From contig DLTS01000053.1 in NCBI GenBank assembly GCA_002501485.1, positions 1-39,657 on the forward strand: a stretch of 39,657 nucleotides of DNA, written 5' to 3'. This DNA comes from Acidimicrobiaceae bacterium UBA7830. GTDB lineage: Bacteria; Actinomycetota; Acidimicrobiia; Acidimicrobiales; Ilumatobacteraceae. A model generated the notes under the pieces. It was not told the DNA's origin. It worked only from the letters and a program-made list of their open reading frames with translations, and ran no database searches. The translations under genes and the position numbers were made by a program. How positions within the stretch are numbered: position 1 is the first letter of the stretch; each line of letters begins with the position of its first letter. Shown one piece after another: positions 14,859 to 22,808 of this stretch.

Positions 14859-15272
14859 TCAGGAGCGCCTTACCCACTTCGAATCTGCGCTGACGTCTTC
14901 AACTTCTCCACCAGCATCAGCCCAGCCGTTGAAGCCGACCTCGAGGTGCGCCACGTTGGTGTATCCGATGTCGTTCAACACCGCTGCGGCAAGTGCTGAC
15001 CGCTGACCGCCGGCGCAATACAGCACGTATCGATTGTCGAACTTGAACTGCTCTCGGTAATACGGACTGTCCGGGTCGAACCAAAATTCGAGCATTCCGC
15101 GTGGGCTCGAGACCGCCCCCGGAATAGCGCCTTTTTCAAGGCGCTCGCGGAAGTCGCGGATATCGATGACAGTACACAATCCGGCAGCAACTTCGTCTTG
15201 GAGTTGCTCAACGGAAAGTTCTTCAATTCGTGCCTTCGCTTCTCGCACAAGGTCGTTCACAGATGTTCTCAT
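14859..15272 (-). CDS. Rhodanese-like domain protein
   Basis: A 137-residue single-domain rhodanese. The CH2A-like segment CTVIDIRDFRERLEKGAIPGAV is near the N-terminus, and the active-site loop is YCAGGQRSALAA, a six-residue CxxGxR-type loop consistent with sulfurtransferase activity. The C-terminal GYTNVAHLEVGFNGWADAGG is standard. Such proteins move sulfane sulfur between thiols. The ATG at 15272 is chosen because TACGGT lies 7 nt upstream and the protein then begins at the usual distance before the domain; the frame stays open upstream to 15449 without family-like sequence. Confidence 0.88.
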   Translation of the reverse strand: MRTSVNDLVREAKARIEELSVEQLQDEVAAGLCTVIDIRDFRERLEKGAIPGAVSSPRGMLEFWFDPDSPYYREQFKFDNRYVLYCAGGQRSALAAAVLNDIGYTNVAHLEVGFNGWADAGGEVEDVSADSKWVRRS

Positions 15273-15279
15273 GTGCTCG

Positions 15280-15285
15280 ACCGTA
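15280..15285 (-). promoter_or_regulatory. -10 hexamer (TACGGT) of the rhodanese gene
   Basis: TACGGT on the minus strand ends 7 nt before ATG 15272, consistent with a leaderless transcript. It lies in the 236-nt divergent gap 15273-15508, in which I see no other clear feature. Confidence 0.5.
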
Positions 15286-15508
15286 ATTTCTCTGGCCACT
15301 GGTAGTCGCCATTGGAGCGCTGCCGGTACACCTCGGCGTTCGACGGCCTGGCATATCTTGCGAAGATTGCAGCTGGGGGTTCGATCGGTTGCGGCGTTGC
15401 GCCGGACCCTTATCGGGTGCAGTAATCGATCATCTTGTGGGGCCAACACCTTCTGACAAGGAAGATCTCTCGCACGAAGTGCAATAAGCGAGCTTCACAT
15501 CACAAACT

Positions 15509-16189
15509 GTGGGGGTGGAAATACGCAATTCGGCGGTGTTGGTGTTTGGCGGCACGGGAGGCCTCGGCAGAGTGATTACTGCGGCTGCGGTCTCAAGAGG
15601 GGCTCGTGTGGTGACATCTTCGCGTTCTGTGGAAGGTCCGGGATGCGAACAATTGCACGTGCCGGGCGATATCACCTCTGCTGATGACCGAGAGCGCATC
15701 GTGGATGCTGCGCTCGATGAGCTCGGTCGACTCGATGTCGTCATAATTGCGAGCGGTGTTGTTGGTTTTGGGCCGGTCGACATGACGCGATCTGATGCAA
15801 TGCAGTCTCTTGTTGACATCGATTTGGTGGGCCCGCTCGCCCTGTGCGGCCTCGTTGCGCCGATGATGACTGACGGTGGAACCATTGGTGTCATCACTGG
15901 CGCTGTTGCCGACACGACCATGCTGGGTACAGGTGTGTATACCGCGGCGAAAGCAGGCTTATCGGCAGCGGTTGCGGTGATGGCGCGAGATTGGCGTCGG
16001 CAGGGGGTGCGCTGCATTGACATCAGACCCCCGCACACCGAAACCGGCCTGTCAGATCGCCCAGAATTTGGTTCAGCCCCAAAACTTGGTGCTGGGCTGT
16101 CTGCAGAAACGGTCGCAGACCGAATCTGGACGGCCATTGAAGGTGGCGAGGCAGTTCTCTCCCCAAGTGATTTCACCACGGCGTCATGA
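15509..16189 (+). CDS. Short-chain dehydrogenase/reductase family protein
   Basis: A 226-residue Rossmann-fold SDR. The cofactor loop is FGGTGGLG (13-20), and the active-site Tyr and Lys are in YTAAK (Tyr144, Lys148). The ITSADDRERIVDAALDELGRLDVVII region is typical of classical SDRs. Two catalytic-tetrad landmarks are unusual: the residue 13 before Tyr144, normally Ser, is Gly131 (Thr130 is adjacent), and the usual NNAG is ASGVVG. The enzyme may still work through Thr130 or may be altered. GTG 15509 is used, with GTG 15515 as an alternative; neither has a clear ribosome-binding site. The next gene overlaps the stop by 4 nt. Substrate unknown. Confidence 0.85.
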   Translation: MGVEIRNSAVLVFGGTGGLGRVITAAAVSRGARVVTSSRSVEGPGCEQLHVPGDITSADDRERIVDAALDELGRLDVVIIASGVVGFGPVDMTRSDAMQSLVDIDLVGPLALCGLVAPMMTDGGTIGVITGAVADTTMLGTGVYTAAKAGLSAAVAVMARDWRRQGVRCIDIRPPHTETGLSDRPEFGSAPKLGAGLSAETVADRIWTAIEGGEAVLSPSDFTTAS

Positions 16190-16587
16190 CAGAGCCACGT
16201 CAGGTCTCCCTTCCGGCTGAGGCAGCCTCATCGATTGACCAGATCCTGGGCATCGTGCTCGATTCATTTATGGGTGGCTCGGCCTCTTCGCATTTCGGCG
16301 CATTTAGTTGGGGTTTCGACTTGGAGCGCGTTGTCGACCTCGAGCAGCGACTCCGTGATGTGTGGAGCCCAGAAGAACTGTCTCGGGGTGATGGTGACGA
16401 GCGTCAGATGGAGCTCACGATGGAAGACGTCGCTCTCATTTTGCAGGGAATGGCATTCACCGAAGTGATGAGCGCCGACCTTCCCTGGATCGACATGGTT
16501 CGATGGACGTCAGACTTTGTGACCACCCAATTACGGGCGCCGTGGACCGATGAAGAGTGGGAAGCATTCGGGGCGATAGGCGGTTAA
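16186..16587 (+). CDS. Uncharacterised small acidic protein coupled to the SDR gene
   Basis: A 133-residue acidic protein, no recognised domain. Notable stretches are SFMGGSASSHFGAFSWGFDLERVVDLEQRLRDVW and MELTMEDVALILQGMAFTEVMSADLPWIDMVRW. It looks helical, without signal or membrane segments. It starts with ATG at 16186, overlapping the SDR stop as ATGA, so it is translationally coupled to that gene. The following gene is convergent, 11 nt away. Function unknown. Confidence 0.7.
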   Translation: MTEPRQVSLPAEAASSIDQILGIVLDSFMGGSASSHFGAFSWGFDLERVVDLEQRLRDVWSPEELSRGDGDERQMELTMEDVALILQGMAFTEVMSADLPWIDMVRWTSDFVTTQLRAPWTDEEWEAFGAIGG

Positions 16588-16598
16588 TGACGCGACCG

Positions 16599-17882
16599 TC
16601 ACTGCGGCATTTCGGCATAGTCATCATCGACAAGCGACACACCGCTTGAAAGGGCTTCGAGAGCGAAGCCAGCGGTTCGTCGATAGCCGTCGGTGACATC
16701 GAGGATTTCCCCGGGGCTGATGACGTCATCGATGTGATCGAAGCCCCCTGGCGCACGCTCATGGACAAGACGCATAGGCATTTCCGGACCGAGTCCGCGG
16801 TTTGCGAGCACGATTGCAGAGGTTGCTGGCCGCCGATGCGCCTCATAGATCGCAAGCGCGCGGTCGGGGTCGTTGCGATGCGACCGAATACACCCCGTGA
16901 GTACTCGTGCATCGAGAATTCCCTGCGAGGCACCGTTGGATCCGATGGGGTACATCGGGTGTGCCGCATCGCCGATGAGGGTGACTCGACCTTCGGTCCA
17001 GCGGTCGAGGGGATCGCGATCAACCATGGGGAAAAGGAACGTTCCCGGAGCGGCGCGGAGCAACTTCGGGATGTCGAGCCAGTCAAACACCCAGTCATCG
17101 AAACGCGGGGCAAAATCGTCGAGATTGCCGGCTCTATTCCAATCTTCCCGTTCGAGAAGTTCGCGGTCGTCGGTGCGGTACTCAGCAATGAAGTTGACAA
17201 GTTGCTTTCCGTTGTCGAGGTCGCGAATTGGATAGGCAACAAACTTCTGGTCAGGGTGACCTGCCCACACCATCGTCCGGCCCTCCAAAATGGGGTCATA
17301 TTCGACTGCGCCACGCCACAGTAAGGCTCCATTCCATAACGGCATTCCCTCGTGAGGGAAGCGTTGTTGGCGAACCGTTGAGTGAATTCCGTCAGCGGCG
17401 ACAACGATGCCAGCATCTACCGACTCGGTGTCACCGCTACCGTCTCGACATTCAAAATGGGCGGTGGCGCCGTTGTCGTGGTGATCGATAGCAGTGAGGT
17501 GGCGTCCAGGAACGACTCGGTCGGCGCCAAGTCGCTCGATCGCCGTGTGGTGAAGCACCATCTGGAGAGTGCCACGGTGAAGTGATAGCTGTGGCCATTG
17601 GTATCCAGCTGCACGTCCCCGGGGTTCCTCCCAGATCAGCTGACCGCGTGCCGAGAAGTAGGCGAGGGTTGTGCTCGCAATGCCAACGCTTTCAAGTTTG
17701 TCGAGCACGCCGAGCGCATCGAGCTCTCTGATGGCATGAGGGAGCAGGTTGATGCCGACTCCAAGTGGTTGTATCTCAGGCACGGATTCGCGGACGGCGA
17801 CATCGATTCCCTCGTCGTGAAGGCTCAGCGCAGTTGCGAGGCCAGCTATGCCGCCACCAGCAATGAGTACTTCATGCCCCAT
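16599..17882 (-). CDS. FAD-dependent monooxygenase (aromatic hydroxylase family)
   Basis: A 427-residue class A flavoprotein monooxygenase. The N-terminal dinucleotide fold has IAGGGIAGLATALSL (7-21), the middle has the DG motif VVAADGIHSTVR, and the FAD ribityl/GD motif is TLIGDAAHPMYPIGSNGASQGI. It uses NAD(P)H and O2 to hydroxylate an aromatic or heterocyclic substrate; it looks closest to the salicylate-hydroxylase/PhzS-like group, but the substrate is not determinable here. ATG 17882 follows an AGGAGAAG ribosome-binding sequence. It lies 39 nt downstream of the Fur-family gene on the same strand, so the two may be co-transcribed, although a metal link is not obvious. Confidence 0.9.
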   Translation of the reverse strand: MGHEVLIAGGGIAGLATALSLHDEGIDVAVRESVPEIQPLGVGINLLPHAIRELDALGVLDKLESVGIASTTLAYFSARGQLIWEEPRGRAAGYQWPQLSLHRGTLQMVLHHTAIERLGADRVVPGRHLTAIDHHDNGATAHFECRDGSGDTESVDAGIVVAADGIHSTVRQQRFPHEGMPLWNGALLWRGAVEYDPILEGRTMVWAGHPDQKFVAYPIRDLDNGKQLVNFIAEYRTDDRELLEREDWNRAGNLDDFAPRFDDWVFDWLDIPKLLRAAPGTFLFPMVDRDPLDRWTEGRVTLIGDAAHPMYPIGSNGASQGILDARVLTGCIRSHRNDPDRALAIYEAHRRPATSAIVLANRGLGPEMPMRLVHERAPGGFDHIDDVISPGEILDVTDGYRRTAGFALEALSSGVSLVDDDYAEMPQ

Positions 17883-17921
17883 GATCTTCTCCTAAAGGCG
17901 CTTCTTACACGACAAAAGTCG

Positions 17922-18335
17922 TTAGGTCGCAGACGAGCAGGATTGACAAACGCCTGAGATGCGGACGTCGATCGACGTCGGGGTGAAATTTGTGATGTTC
18001 CCGACCTGCTTACGGAGGTTGTTGACGGTTGGCGCGTCGAAGTGGATGGTGGTGTCGCAAAGCTCGCAACGCAGGTGGATCACGGCGTCATCGTGAGCAG
18101 GTTCCCAGGTGCTGAGTTCGCCCTGGCGTGTTTCTCTCACAAGTTCGAGTTCTGAAAAAAGTGACAGCGCTCGATACACCGATGATGAGTTGATCGATTC
18201 GTCATGATCGTGAACTCGCTGCAGAATGTCGGCTGCACTGAGGTGCGACTGTGCCTCGTCGAGAACCTGCCAGACGAGTGTACGGGCACGGGTGACTCGG
18301 AAGTCCTGAGCGCGCAGTACCTCATCAATACTCAT
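17922..18335 (-). CDS. Fur-family metalloregulator (Fur/Zur/Nur type)
   Basis: A 137-residue Fur-family repressor. The winged helix contains FRVTRARTLVWQVL and the recognition helix INSSSVYRALSLFSEL (48-63). Four cysteines, Cys90, Cys93, Cys130 and Cys133 (CELC and CQSC), form the structural zinc site. His31, His81 and His87 are candidate regulatory ligands; the usual HHHxHxxC stretch is reduced to HDDAVIHLRC. The gene diverges from an ECF importer of the CbiMQO (Ni/Co) type, so a nickel- or cobalt-responsive role is likely, though Zur or Fur cannot be excluded. TAAGGT 6 nt before the ATG indicates a leaderless mRNA. Confidence 0.88.
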   Translation of the reverse strand: MSIDEVLRAQDFRVTRARTLVWQVLDEAQSHLSAADILQRVHDHDESINSSSVYRALSLFSELELVRETRQGELSTWEPAHDDAVIHLRCELCDTTIHFDAPTVNNLRKQVGNITNFTPTSIDVRISGVCQSCSSAT

Positions 18336-18340
18336 GTCGT

Positions 18341-18363
18341 TACCTTACGGGCTGAGAAAGGTA
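18341..18363. promoter_or_regulatory. Inverted repeat over the fur-family gene promoter
   Basis: TACCTT (18341-18346), 11 nt, then AAGGTA (18358-18363). The left arm overlaps the -10 of the Fur-family gene (TAAGGT on the minus strand, 18342-18347). It could be an autoregulatory operator. Confidence 0.35.
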
Positions 18364-18435
18364 CCGAGTTACATGTTGTGCGGAAGCGGGTTTGATCCCC
18401 TCGGAGGAGACGGCTAAGCACTCGGCCGAGAGTAA

Positions 18436-18454
18436 ACTGCGAACGATTTGCAGT
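18436..18454. promoter_or_regulatory. Candidate metalloregulator operator, 19-bp near-palindrome
   Basis: ACTGCGAACGATTTGCAGT is an imperfect inverted repeat with ACTGCrAA/TTyGCAGT arms; 15 of 19 positions match the reverse complement. It overlaps the predicted -35 (TTGCAG, 18448-18453) of the cbiM promoter, so a bound repressor would block transcription. The neighbouring Fur-family protein is the natural candidate. Confidence 0.6.
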
Positions 18455-18476
18455 AAGTGAACCCCCTCGCTACGGT
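18448..18476 (+). promoter_or_regulatory. Promoter of the cbiMQO operon
   Basis: -35 TTGCAG (18448-18453), 17-nt spacer, -10 TACGGT (18471-18476). The predicted start of transcription is near 18483-18485, at a GTG codon. This leaves no room for a riboswitch. Confidence 0.55.
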
Positions 18477-18499
18477 TCAGAGACGTGACGCACATTGCT

Positions 18500-19480
18500 A
18501 TGCATGCTCCAGATGGGTTTTTGGAGCCTTCTGTCGCTGTTATCACTGCGGTGATCGCGTTCGTAGCGGTGTCAGCTGGGGTCCGTTACGCCGGTCGTGA
18601 ACTTGGTGATCGGCAGGTGCCGCTTGCCGGGGTTGCTGCGGCCTTTATCTTTGCTGCACAGATGGTGAATTTTCCGGTAGCAGCCGGAACTACTGGCCAC
18701 TTGGTCGGTGGGGCGTTGGCGGCGGTGCTTCTTGGCCCTTGGGTTGGCATGTTGGTGGTTTCAGTCGTCGTGCTGGTGCAAGCCGTGTTGTTTGCAGATG
18801 GTGGATTGACGGCGCTTGGTTATAACACGCTCAATATGGCGATTGTGACTGCGTTCGGCGGATGGGCGGCATTCGTGCTGTTACGGAAGTTGATGCCGAG
18901 TACCTCTGCAGGAGTTGTCGGTGCTGGAGCGGTTGCGGCCGGAATATCGGTTGTGCTTTCTGCGGCTGCGTTCTCAATCGAATGGCTGTTTGGCGCCACT
19001 GCTCCGGTTGCATTTGACACTGTCTTCGGAGCCATGGTCGGTGTCCACGTGTTGATTGGCATTGGCGAGGCGGTGATCACTGGTCTCGTGCTTTCGGCGG
19101 TGATGGCATCTCGACCCGACCTGGTACGGGGTGCAGCGCACCTGTCTGCTGATGAGTTGAAAGTGACTTCTCGCGTCGGTTTCCGACCGTTTGTGATCGG
19201 CAGCGTCTTTGCTGCGGTGGTGGTCGGCGTCGTGGTCAGTCAATTTGCCGCCTCAAACCCAGACGGCCTTGAGCGCGTTGCGATTAATAACGGCTTTGAA
19301 GAGTCAGCCACAGATCATGCATTGGCTTCGATTTGGTTCTCCGACTATGCAACGGCAGGAATATCGAACGAGTCGGTGAGCCTGGCAGTTGCCGGAGTAG
19401 TAGGAATTTGCATAACGCTGCTGGTCGGTGGCGGCGTAGTGAGCGCATCCCGTTCAGCCCGTCGTCGACAGACTGCGTAG
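18500..19480 (+). CDS. cbiM: ECF transporter substrate-binding component CbiM/NikM fused to a PDGLE (NikN/CbiN-like) domain
   Basis: About 326 residues. The N-terminus MHAPDGFL is the CbiM/NikM metal-site signature, where the amino terminus and His2 bind Ni or Co. His67 (in AAGTTGHLVGG) falls at the position of the third ligand known in NikM2. Six to seven membrane segments follow, and near the end SNPDGLERVA marks a PDGLE domain with one more membrane segment, a fused N component. This start is favoured by the metal site, but a GTG at 18485, 15 nt upstream and in frame, sits 8 nt after the -10 and may be the true leaderless start. It forms an importer with CbiQ and CbiO downstream. Nickel or cobalt is the likely cargo. 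Confidence 0.9.
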   Translation: MHAPDGFLEPSVAVITAVIAFVAVSAGVRYAGRELGDRQVPLAGVAAAFIFAAQMVNFPVAAGTTGHLVGGALAAVLLGPWVGMLVVSVVVLVQAVLFADGGLTALGYNTLNMAIVTAFGGWAAFVLLRKLMPSTSAGVVGAGAVAAGISVVLSAAAFSIEWLFGATAPVAFDTVFGAMVGVHVLIGIGEAVITGLVLSAVMASRPDLVRGAAHLSADELKVTSRVGFRPFVIGSVFAAVVVGVVVSQFAASNPDGLERVAINNGFEESATDHALASIWFSDYATAGISNESVSLAVAGVVGICITLLVGGGVVSASRSARRRQTA

Positions 19481-19492
19481 GTCGGGTACCTC

Positions 19493-20260
19493 ATGTCGGG
19501 AGCTCATGGTTCGACCGTTTCGCGGCTCTTCATACCCGGAGACTCGCAAATGCACCGTTTGTCGCCTGAGGCGAAACTGATTGCGGTCGTTGCGGTCGTT
19601 GCCGTGATTGCGATGACGCCCCGAAGAGAAATGATTGCGTTCGCCCTCTATGCGCTAGGGGCGTGGGCCGTTATTGCGACGACGAGAATTGGCGTGTTGA
19701 CATACCTGAAGCGTTTGTCAGTGATTATTCCGTTTGTCATGTTTGCTCTGATTGTGCCGTTTATCGGTGGTGGCGAGTCAGTACGCGTGCTTGGTGTCTC
19801 GCTATCGGTCGACGGACTCTGGGCGACGTGGAACATCCTTGCGAAAGCGGGGCTAGGCGCAACGATGAGTATTGCGTTATCGGCAACGACTGCTGTCCCA
19901 GAGCTCTTGCATGGCATGACTCGATTGAAAGTTCCCCGACTGTTGGTGGCGATTATTGCATTCATGCTGCGGTACATCGATGTCCTCGTTGAACAACTCG
20001 GGCGTATGCGTCGCTCGATGGTGGCGAGAGGTCACGACCCGAGATGGCTGTGGCAAGTTAAGCCGATTGCGTCGTCTGCAGGGGCTCTCTTTGTTCGTTC
20101 TTATGAGAGAGGAGAACGTGTGCACCAGGCGATGCTTGCTCGCGGTTACACCGGAGTGATGCCAACGGTGTCTGAGCAGCGAGCTTCAATAAAAGAGTGG
20201 CTGACCGTATTGCTGTGCCCGGTTGGTGCCGCATTGGTGCTCATCGTGGCGGTGGTGTGA
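19493..20260 (+). CDS. cbiQ: ECF transporter T component CbiQ
   Basis: A 255-residue membrane protein of the CbiQ family, with about five hydrophobic segments. It carries the two Ala-Arg-Gly coupling motifs that contact the ATPase: SMVARGHDP (near 176-184) and AMLARGYTG (near 213-221). It transmits ATP-driven motion from CbiO to CbiM. The ATG is 12 nt after the cbiM stop, and its stop overlaps the start of cbiO (TGATG). The N-terminal 19 residues before MHRLSP are longer than usual, so the Met at 19550 is an alternative start. Confidence 0.9.
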   Translation: MSGAHGSTVSRLFIPGDSQMHRLSPEAKLIAVVAVVAVIAMTPRREMIAFALYALGAWAVIATTRIGVLTYLKRLSVIIPFVMFALIVPFIGGGESVRVLGVSLSVDGLWATWNILAKAGLGATMSIALSATTAVPELLHGMTRLKVPRLLVAIIAFMLRYIDVLVEQLGRMRRSMVARGHDPRWLWQVKPIASSAGALFVRSYERGERVHQAMLARGYTGVMPTVSEQRASIKEWLTVLLCPVGAALVLIVAVV

Positions 20261-21003
20261 TGTCAGCTTCATCGATTTCGGTTCGCGAACTCGGTTTTCG
20301 TTATCCGGGGGAGCATCAGGATGCATTGAGAGGGCTCACCATCGACGTCAATGCGGGTGAACGCGTCGCAGTGCTTGGGCCAAACGGTTCGGGCAAAACC
20401 ACCTTCGTAATGCATCTCAATGGCCTCTTGGCAGCTCAATCTGGCGAGGTGTGGATTGGTGATACTCCTGTTGTCGAATCGAATTTGATGGAAGTTCGTC
20501 GTCTGGTTGGTGCAGTATTTCAAGACGCAGATGATCAACTTTTCATGTCATCGGTTCGCGAAGATGTGGCGTTCGGTCCAGCGAATCTCGGAATCCGCGG
20601 TGCGGAACTTGGTGAGCTTGTAGAACGAACGCTCGAACGGGTTGGAGCTGCCGGCTATGCCGATCGAAACCCACATCATTTGAGTGGTGGCGAAAAGCGA
20701 AGGGTCGCGATTGCAACCGTGCTCTCAATGGACCCCGATGTCCTCATTCTTGATGAACCCACCTCAGGTCTTGACCCTGCGGGTAGGCGCGAACTCATTG
20801 ATTTGCTTTCTTCCCTAACGCAGACGCAACTCATTGTCACTCATGATCTTCCCCTTGCTCTGCAGCTATGCGATCGGTCGGTCATTGTGAGTGACGGTTG
20901 TGTGGTGGCCGATGGTCGCACACCAGAATTACTTGCAAATGTTGACCTGCTGGCGGAACATCGCTTAGAACTTCCTTTGGGCTTTGACCCCTCTCGGCTC
21001 TAG
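20260..21003 (+). CDS. cbiO: ECF transporter ATPase CbiO
   Basis: A 247-residue ABC ATPase. Walker A is GPNGSGKTT, the Q-loop is VFQDADDQLF, the signature motif is LSGGEKRRVAIA, and Walker B with its catalytic Glu is VLILDEPTSGLDP; the switch His is in VTHDL. The Q-loop DDQ form is typical of ECF ATPases. ATG 20260 shares one base with the cbiQ stop (TGATG), indicating tight coupling. A single ATPase gene implies a homodimer. It powers import of the metal bound by CbiM. Confidence 0.93.
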   Translation: MSASSISVRELGFRYPGEHQDALRGLTIDVNAGERVAVLGPNGSGKTTFVMHLNGLLAAQSGEVWIGDTPVVESNLMEVRRLVGAVFQDADDQLFMSSVREDVAFGPANLGIRGAELGELVERTLERVGAAGYADRNPHHLSGGEKRRVAIATVLSMDPDVLILDEPTSGLDPAGRRELIDLLSSLTQTQLIVTHDLPLALQLCDRSVIVSDGCVVADGRTPELLANVDLLAEHRLELPLGFDPSRL

Positions 21004-21016
21004 GCGTTACGGCACG

Positions 21017-21038
21017 GTGCACACCTGAAAGTGTGTGC
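21017..21038 (+). terminator. Hairpin after cbiO, possible terminator
   Basis: GTGCACAC, loop CTGAAA, GTGTGTGC: an 8-bp stem with two G-U pairs, 13 nt after the cbiO stop. No T-tract follows. A TACGAT hexamer directly after it (21041-21046) could be the -10 of the P450 operon. Confidence 0.5.
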
Positions 21039-21092
21039 GCTACGATTCCGACCAGAAGGCAGTTGCGTCGGCAACATCATCGAGGGGGAATG

Positions 21093-22310
21093 ATGACCGC
21101 AGTTGATCCAGTATCAGATTGGGCAAATGACTTCGAGATCTTTGATCCGGAGTTCGTGAAAGATCCGTATTCGGTATGGGGTGATCTACGTGAGCAGGGG
21201 TGCCCGTTTGCCCGCACTGAGCGCCGCGAGGTCACATTCATGCCCACGACCTATGAGGGAGTGAGGTCGATTGCGGCCGACACCGAAACCTGGTCGTCGC
21301 ACTCCATAACCGTTACCCCAGTTCCACAGTCGTATGACGCGAACGGCGACCGTATTCGCTCGATTATTGCCACCGATGAACCTGACCACACCCCCGAACG
21401 CCGGCTCATGCTGCCGTTCTTTTCGCCGAAGGCGGTTGAGAAGTACCGAGAGCACACCCAAGAGTTGTGCCGACAACTGATTCGGGAATTCATTGAAGAG
21501 GGATCTGCTGACATTGCAGAGCAATACGCACGTCAGGTCCCGCCCCGAATCATTGCCGCAATTCTTGGCATCGAACCTCAGATGGCAGAGGAATTCACGA
21601 CATGGGTGCAGGGCGCACTTGAACTCGGATTGCAAGATGACGAAATTCGGGAGCACTACGCCTCGATCATCAGAAAATTCTTCTTGGAACAGATCGAGTA
21701 CCGGCAAGAGAACCCAGGTGACGATCTCATCTCATTCCTGCTCGATGCCGAACTTGACGGCGAGCCCGTTCCGATGCCAGTCATTCGAGGCAATGTCGGT
21801 CTCATGCTCATCGCCGGAATCGACACGACGTGGAGTTCAATCGGCTCAGCCCTGTTGCACCTCGCAACGAACCCCGAAGATCGAGAGCGACTTGTCGACG
21901 AACCTGACCTTATTCCGACCGCGACTGAAGAATTTCTCCGCGCGTATTCTCCGGTGACGATGGCCAGAGTCGCAAATCATGACACCATGCTCGGTGATCG
22001 TGAGGTCAAGGCCGGCGATCGAGTGATGCTCACCTTTCCTGCCGCGAACCGCGATCCGGCAATGTTCGACAACCCGGAGGAAGTGATCATCGATCGTGAG
22101 CACAACCGCCATATTGCATTCGGTTCAGGTATCCATCGTTGCGCTGGATCAAACCTTGCTCGCATGGAAATGCAGGTAGCCATCGAAGAGTTCTTGAAAA
22201 TGATTCCGGAGTTTGAACTCACTGATGCTGATGCAGTGACATGGGCGGGTGGCCAGGTTCGAGGGCCGCGCAACATCCCGGTGACATTCCCGACACGTCA
22301 CCCTCTCTGA
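21093..22310 (+). CDS. Cytochrome P450
   Basis: A 405-residue soluble bacterial P450. The oxygen-binding I-helix motif is AGIDTTWS (241-248), the K-helix ExxR is EEFLR (Glu280-Arg283), and the heme loop is FGSGIHRCAGSNLAR with the axial Cys at 350. It should hydroxylate a small hydrophobic substrate, using ferredoxin or a similar donor not encoded nearby. Two ATGs are adjacent at 21090 and 21093; the second has better spacing from GAGGGGG (21082-21088). The DUF3237 gene starts 18 nt after its stop, indicating an operon. Confidence 0.93.
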   Translation: MTAVDPVSDWANDFEIFDPEFVKDPYSVWGDLREQGCPFARTERREVTFMPTTYEGVRSIAADTETWSSHSITVTPVPQSYDANGDRIRSIIATDEPDHTPERRLMLPFFSPKAVEKYREHTQELCRQLIREFIEEGSADIAEQYARQVPPRIIAAILGIEPQMAEEFTTWVQGALELGLQDDEIREHYASIIRKFFLEQIEYRQENPGDDLISFLLDAELDGEPVPMPVIRGNVGLMLIAGIDTTWSSIGSALLHLATNPEDRERLVDEPDLIPTATEEFLRAYSPVTMARVANHDTMLGDREVKAGDRVMLTFPAANRDPAMFDNPEEVIIDREHNRHIAFGSGIHRCAGSNLARMEMQVAIEEFLKMIPEFELTDADAVTWAGGQVRGPRNIPVTFPTRHPL

Positions 22311-22328
22311 TTCCGACTCACGTTTTTC

Positions 22329-22799
22329 ATGTCGCCCCCTCAGCACGTCCCTGAGTTGGAGTTTGTCGCTCATGTCAATGTTGAACTTGGCGAACCCTTA
22401 GAACTCGGGTCGGTTCTTATCGGGCAGCGCCGGATCATCCCCATCACTGGCGGGTCAATAACGGGTCCGCTGCTGAATGCTGAAATTCTCGATGGCGGTG
22501 CCGATTGGCAGATGGTGTCCGCTGATGGCACCGCAGTAATCGACACCCGCTATTCCGCGAGGACTGCTGATGGCTCTCTCATCTATCTCGCAACGAGAGG
22601 ATTTCGGCACGGGCCTGCTGAGGTGTTGGCAAGGGTTGCAGCCGGCGAGAATGTCGCTCGAGACGAGTATTACTTCAGACTCCAGGTCAACCTCGAGAGT
22701 GGTGGCCCCGGGCTTGAATGGCTCAATAACACCGTCTTCATTGCGTCAGCAGGTCGTAACGCAATGTCGGTTGTCTACGACTTATTCGCCGTGCGATAG
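22329..22799 (+). CDS. DUF3237 domain protein
   Basis: A 156-residue protein that fits DUF3237, a small all-beta family of unknown activity often found beside catabolic and oxygenase genes. Typical parts are the opening LEFVAHVNVELGEPLELG, the GGSITGPLLNAEILDGGADWQ segment and the DTRYSARTADGSLIYLATRG segment. It follows the P450 by 18 nt and is likely co-expressed. A tRNA gene on the opposite strand comes next. Role unknown. Confidence 0.85.
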   Translation: MSPPQHVPELEFVAHVNVELGEPLELGSVLIGQRRIIPITGGSITGPLLNAEILDGGADWQMVSADGTAVIDTRYSARTADGSLIYLATRGFRHGPAEVLARVAAGENVARDEYYFRLQVNLESGGPGLEWLNNTVFIASAGRNAMSVVYDLFAVR

Positions 22800-22808
22800 C
22801 TCCATTGC

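Noticed and set aside
18365..18499. Possible cobalamin or NiCo riboswitch before cbiM
   Set aside because: I could not find the conserved riboswitch core sequences, and the predicted transcription start is at or next to the start codon, leaving no leader RNA.
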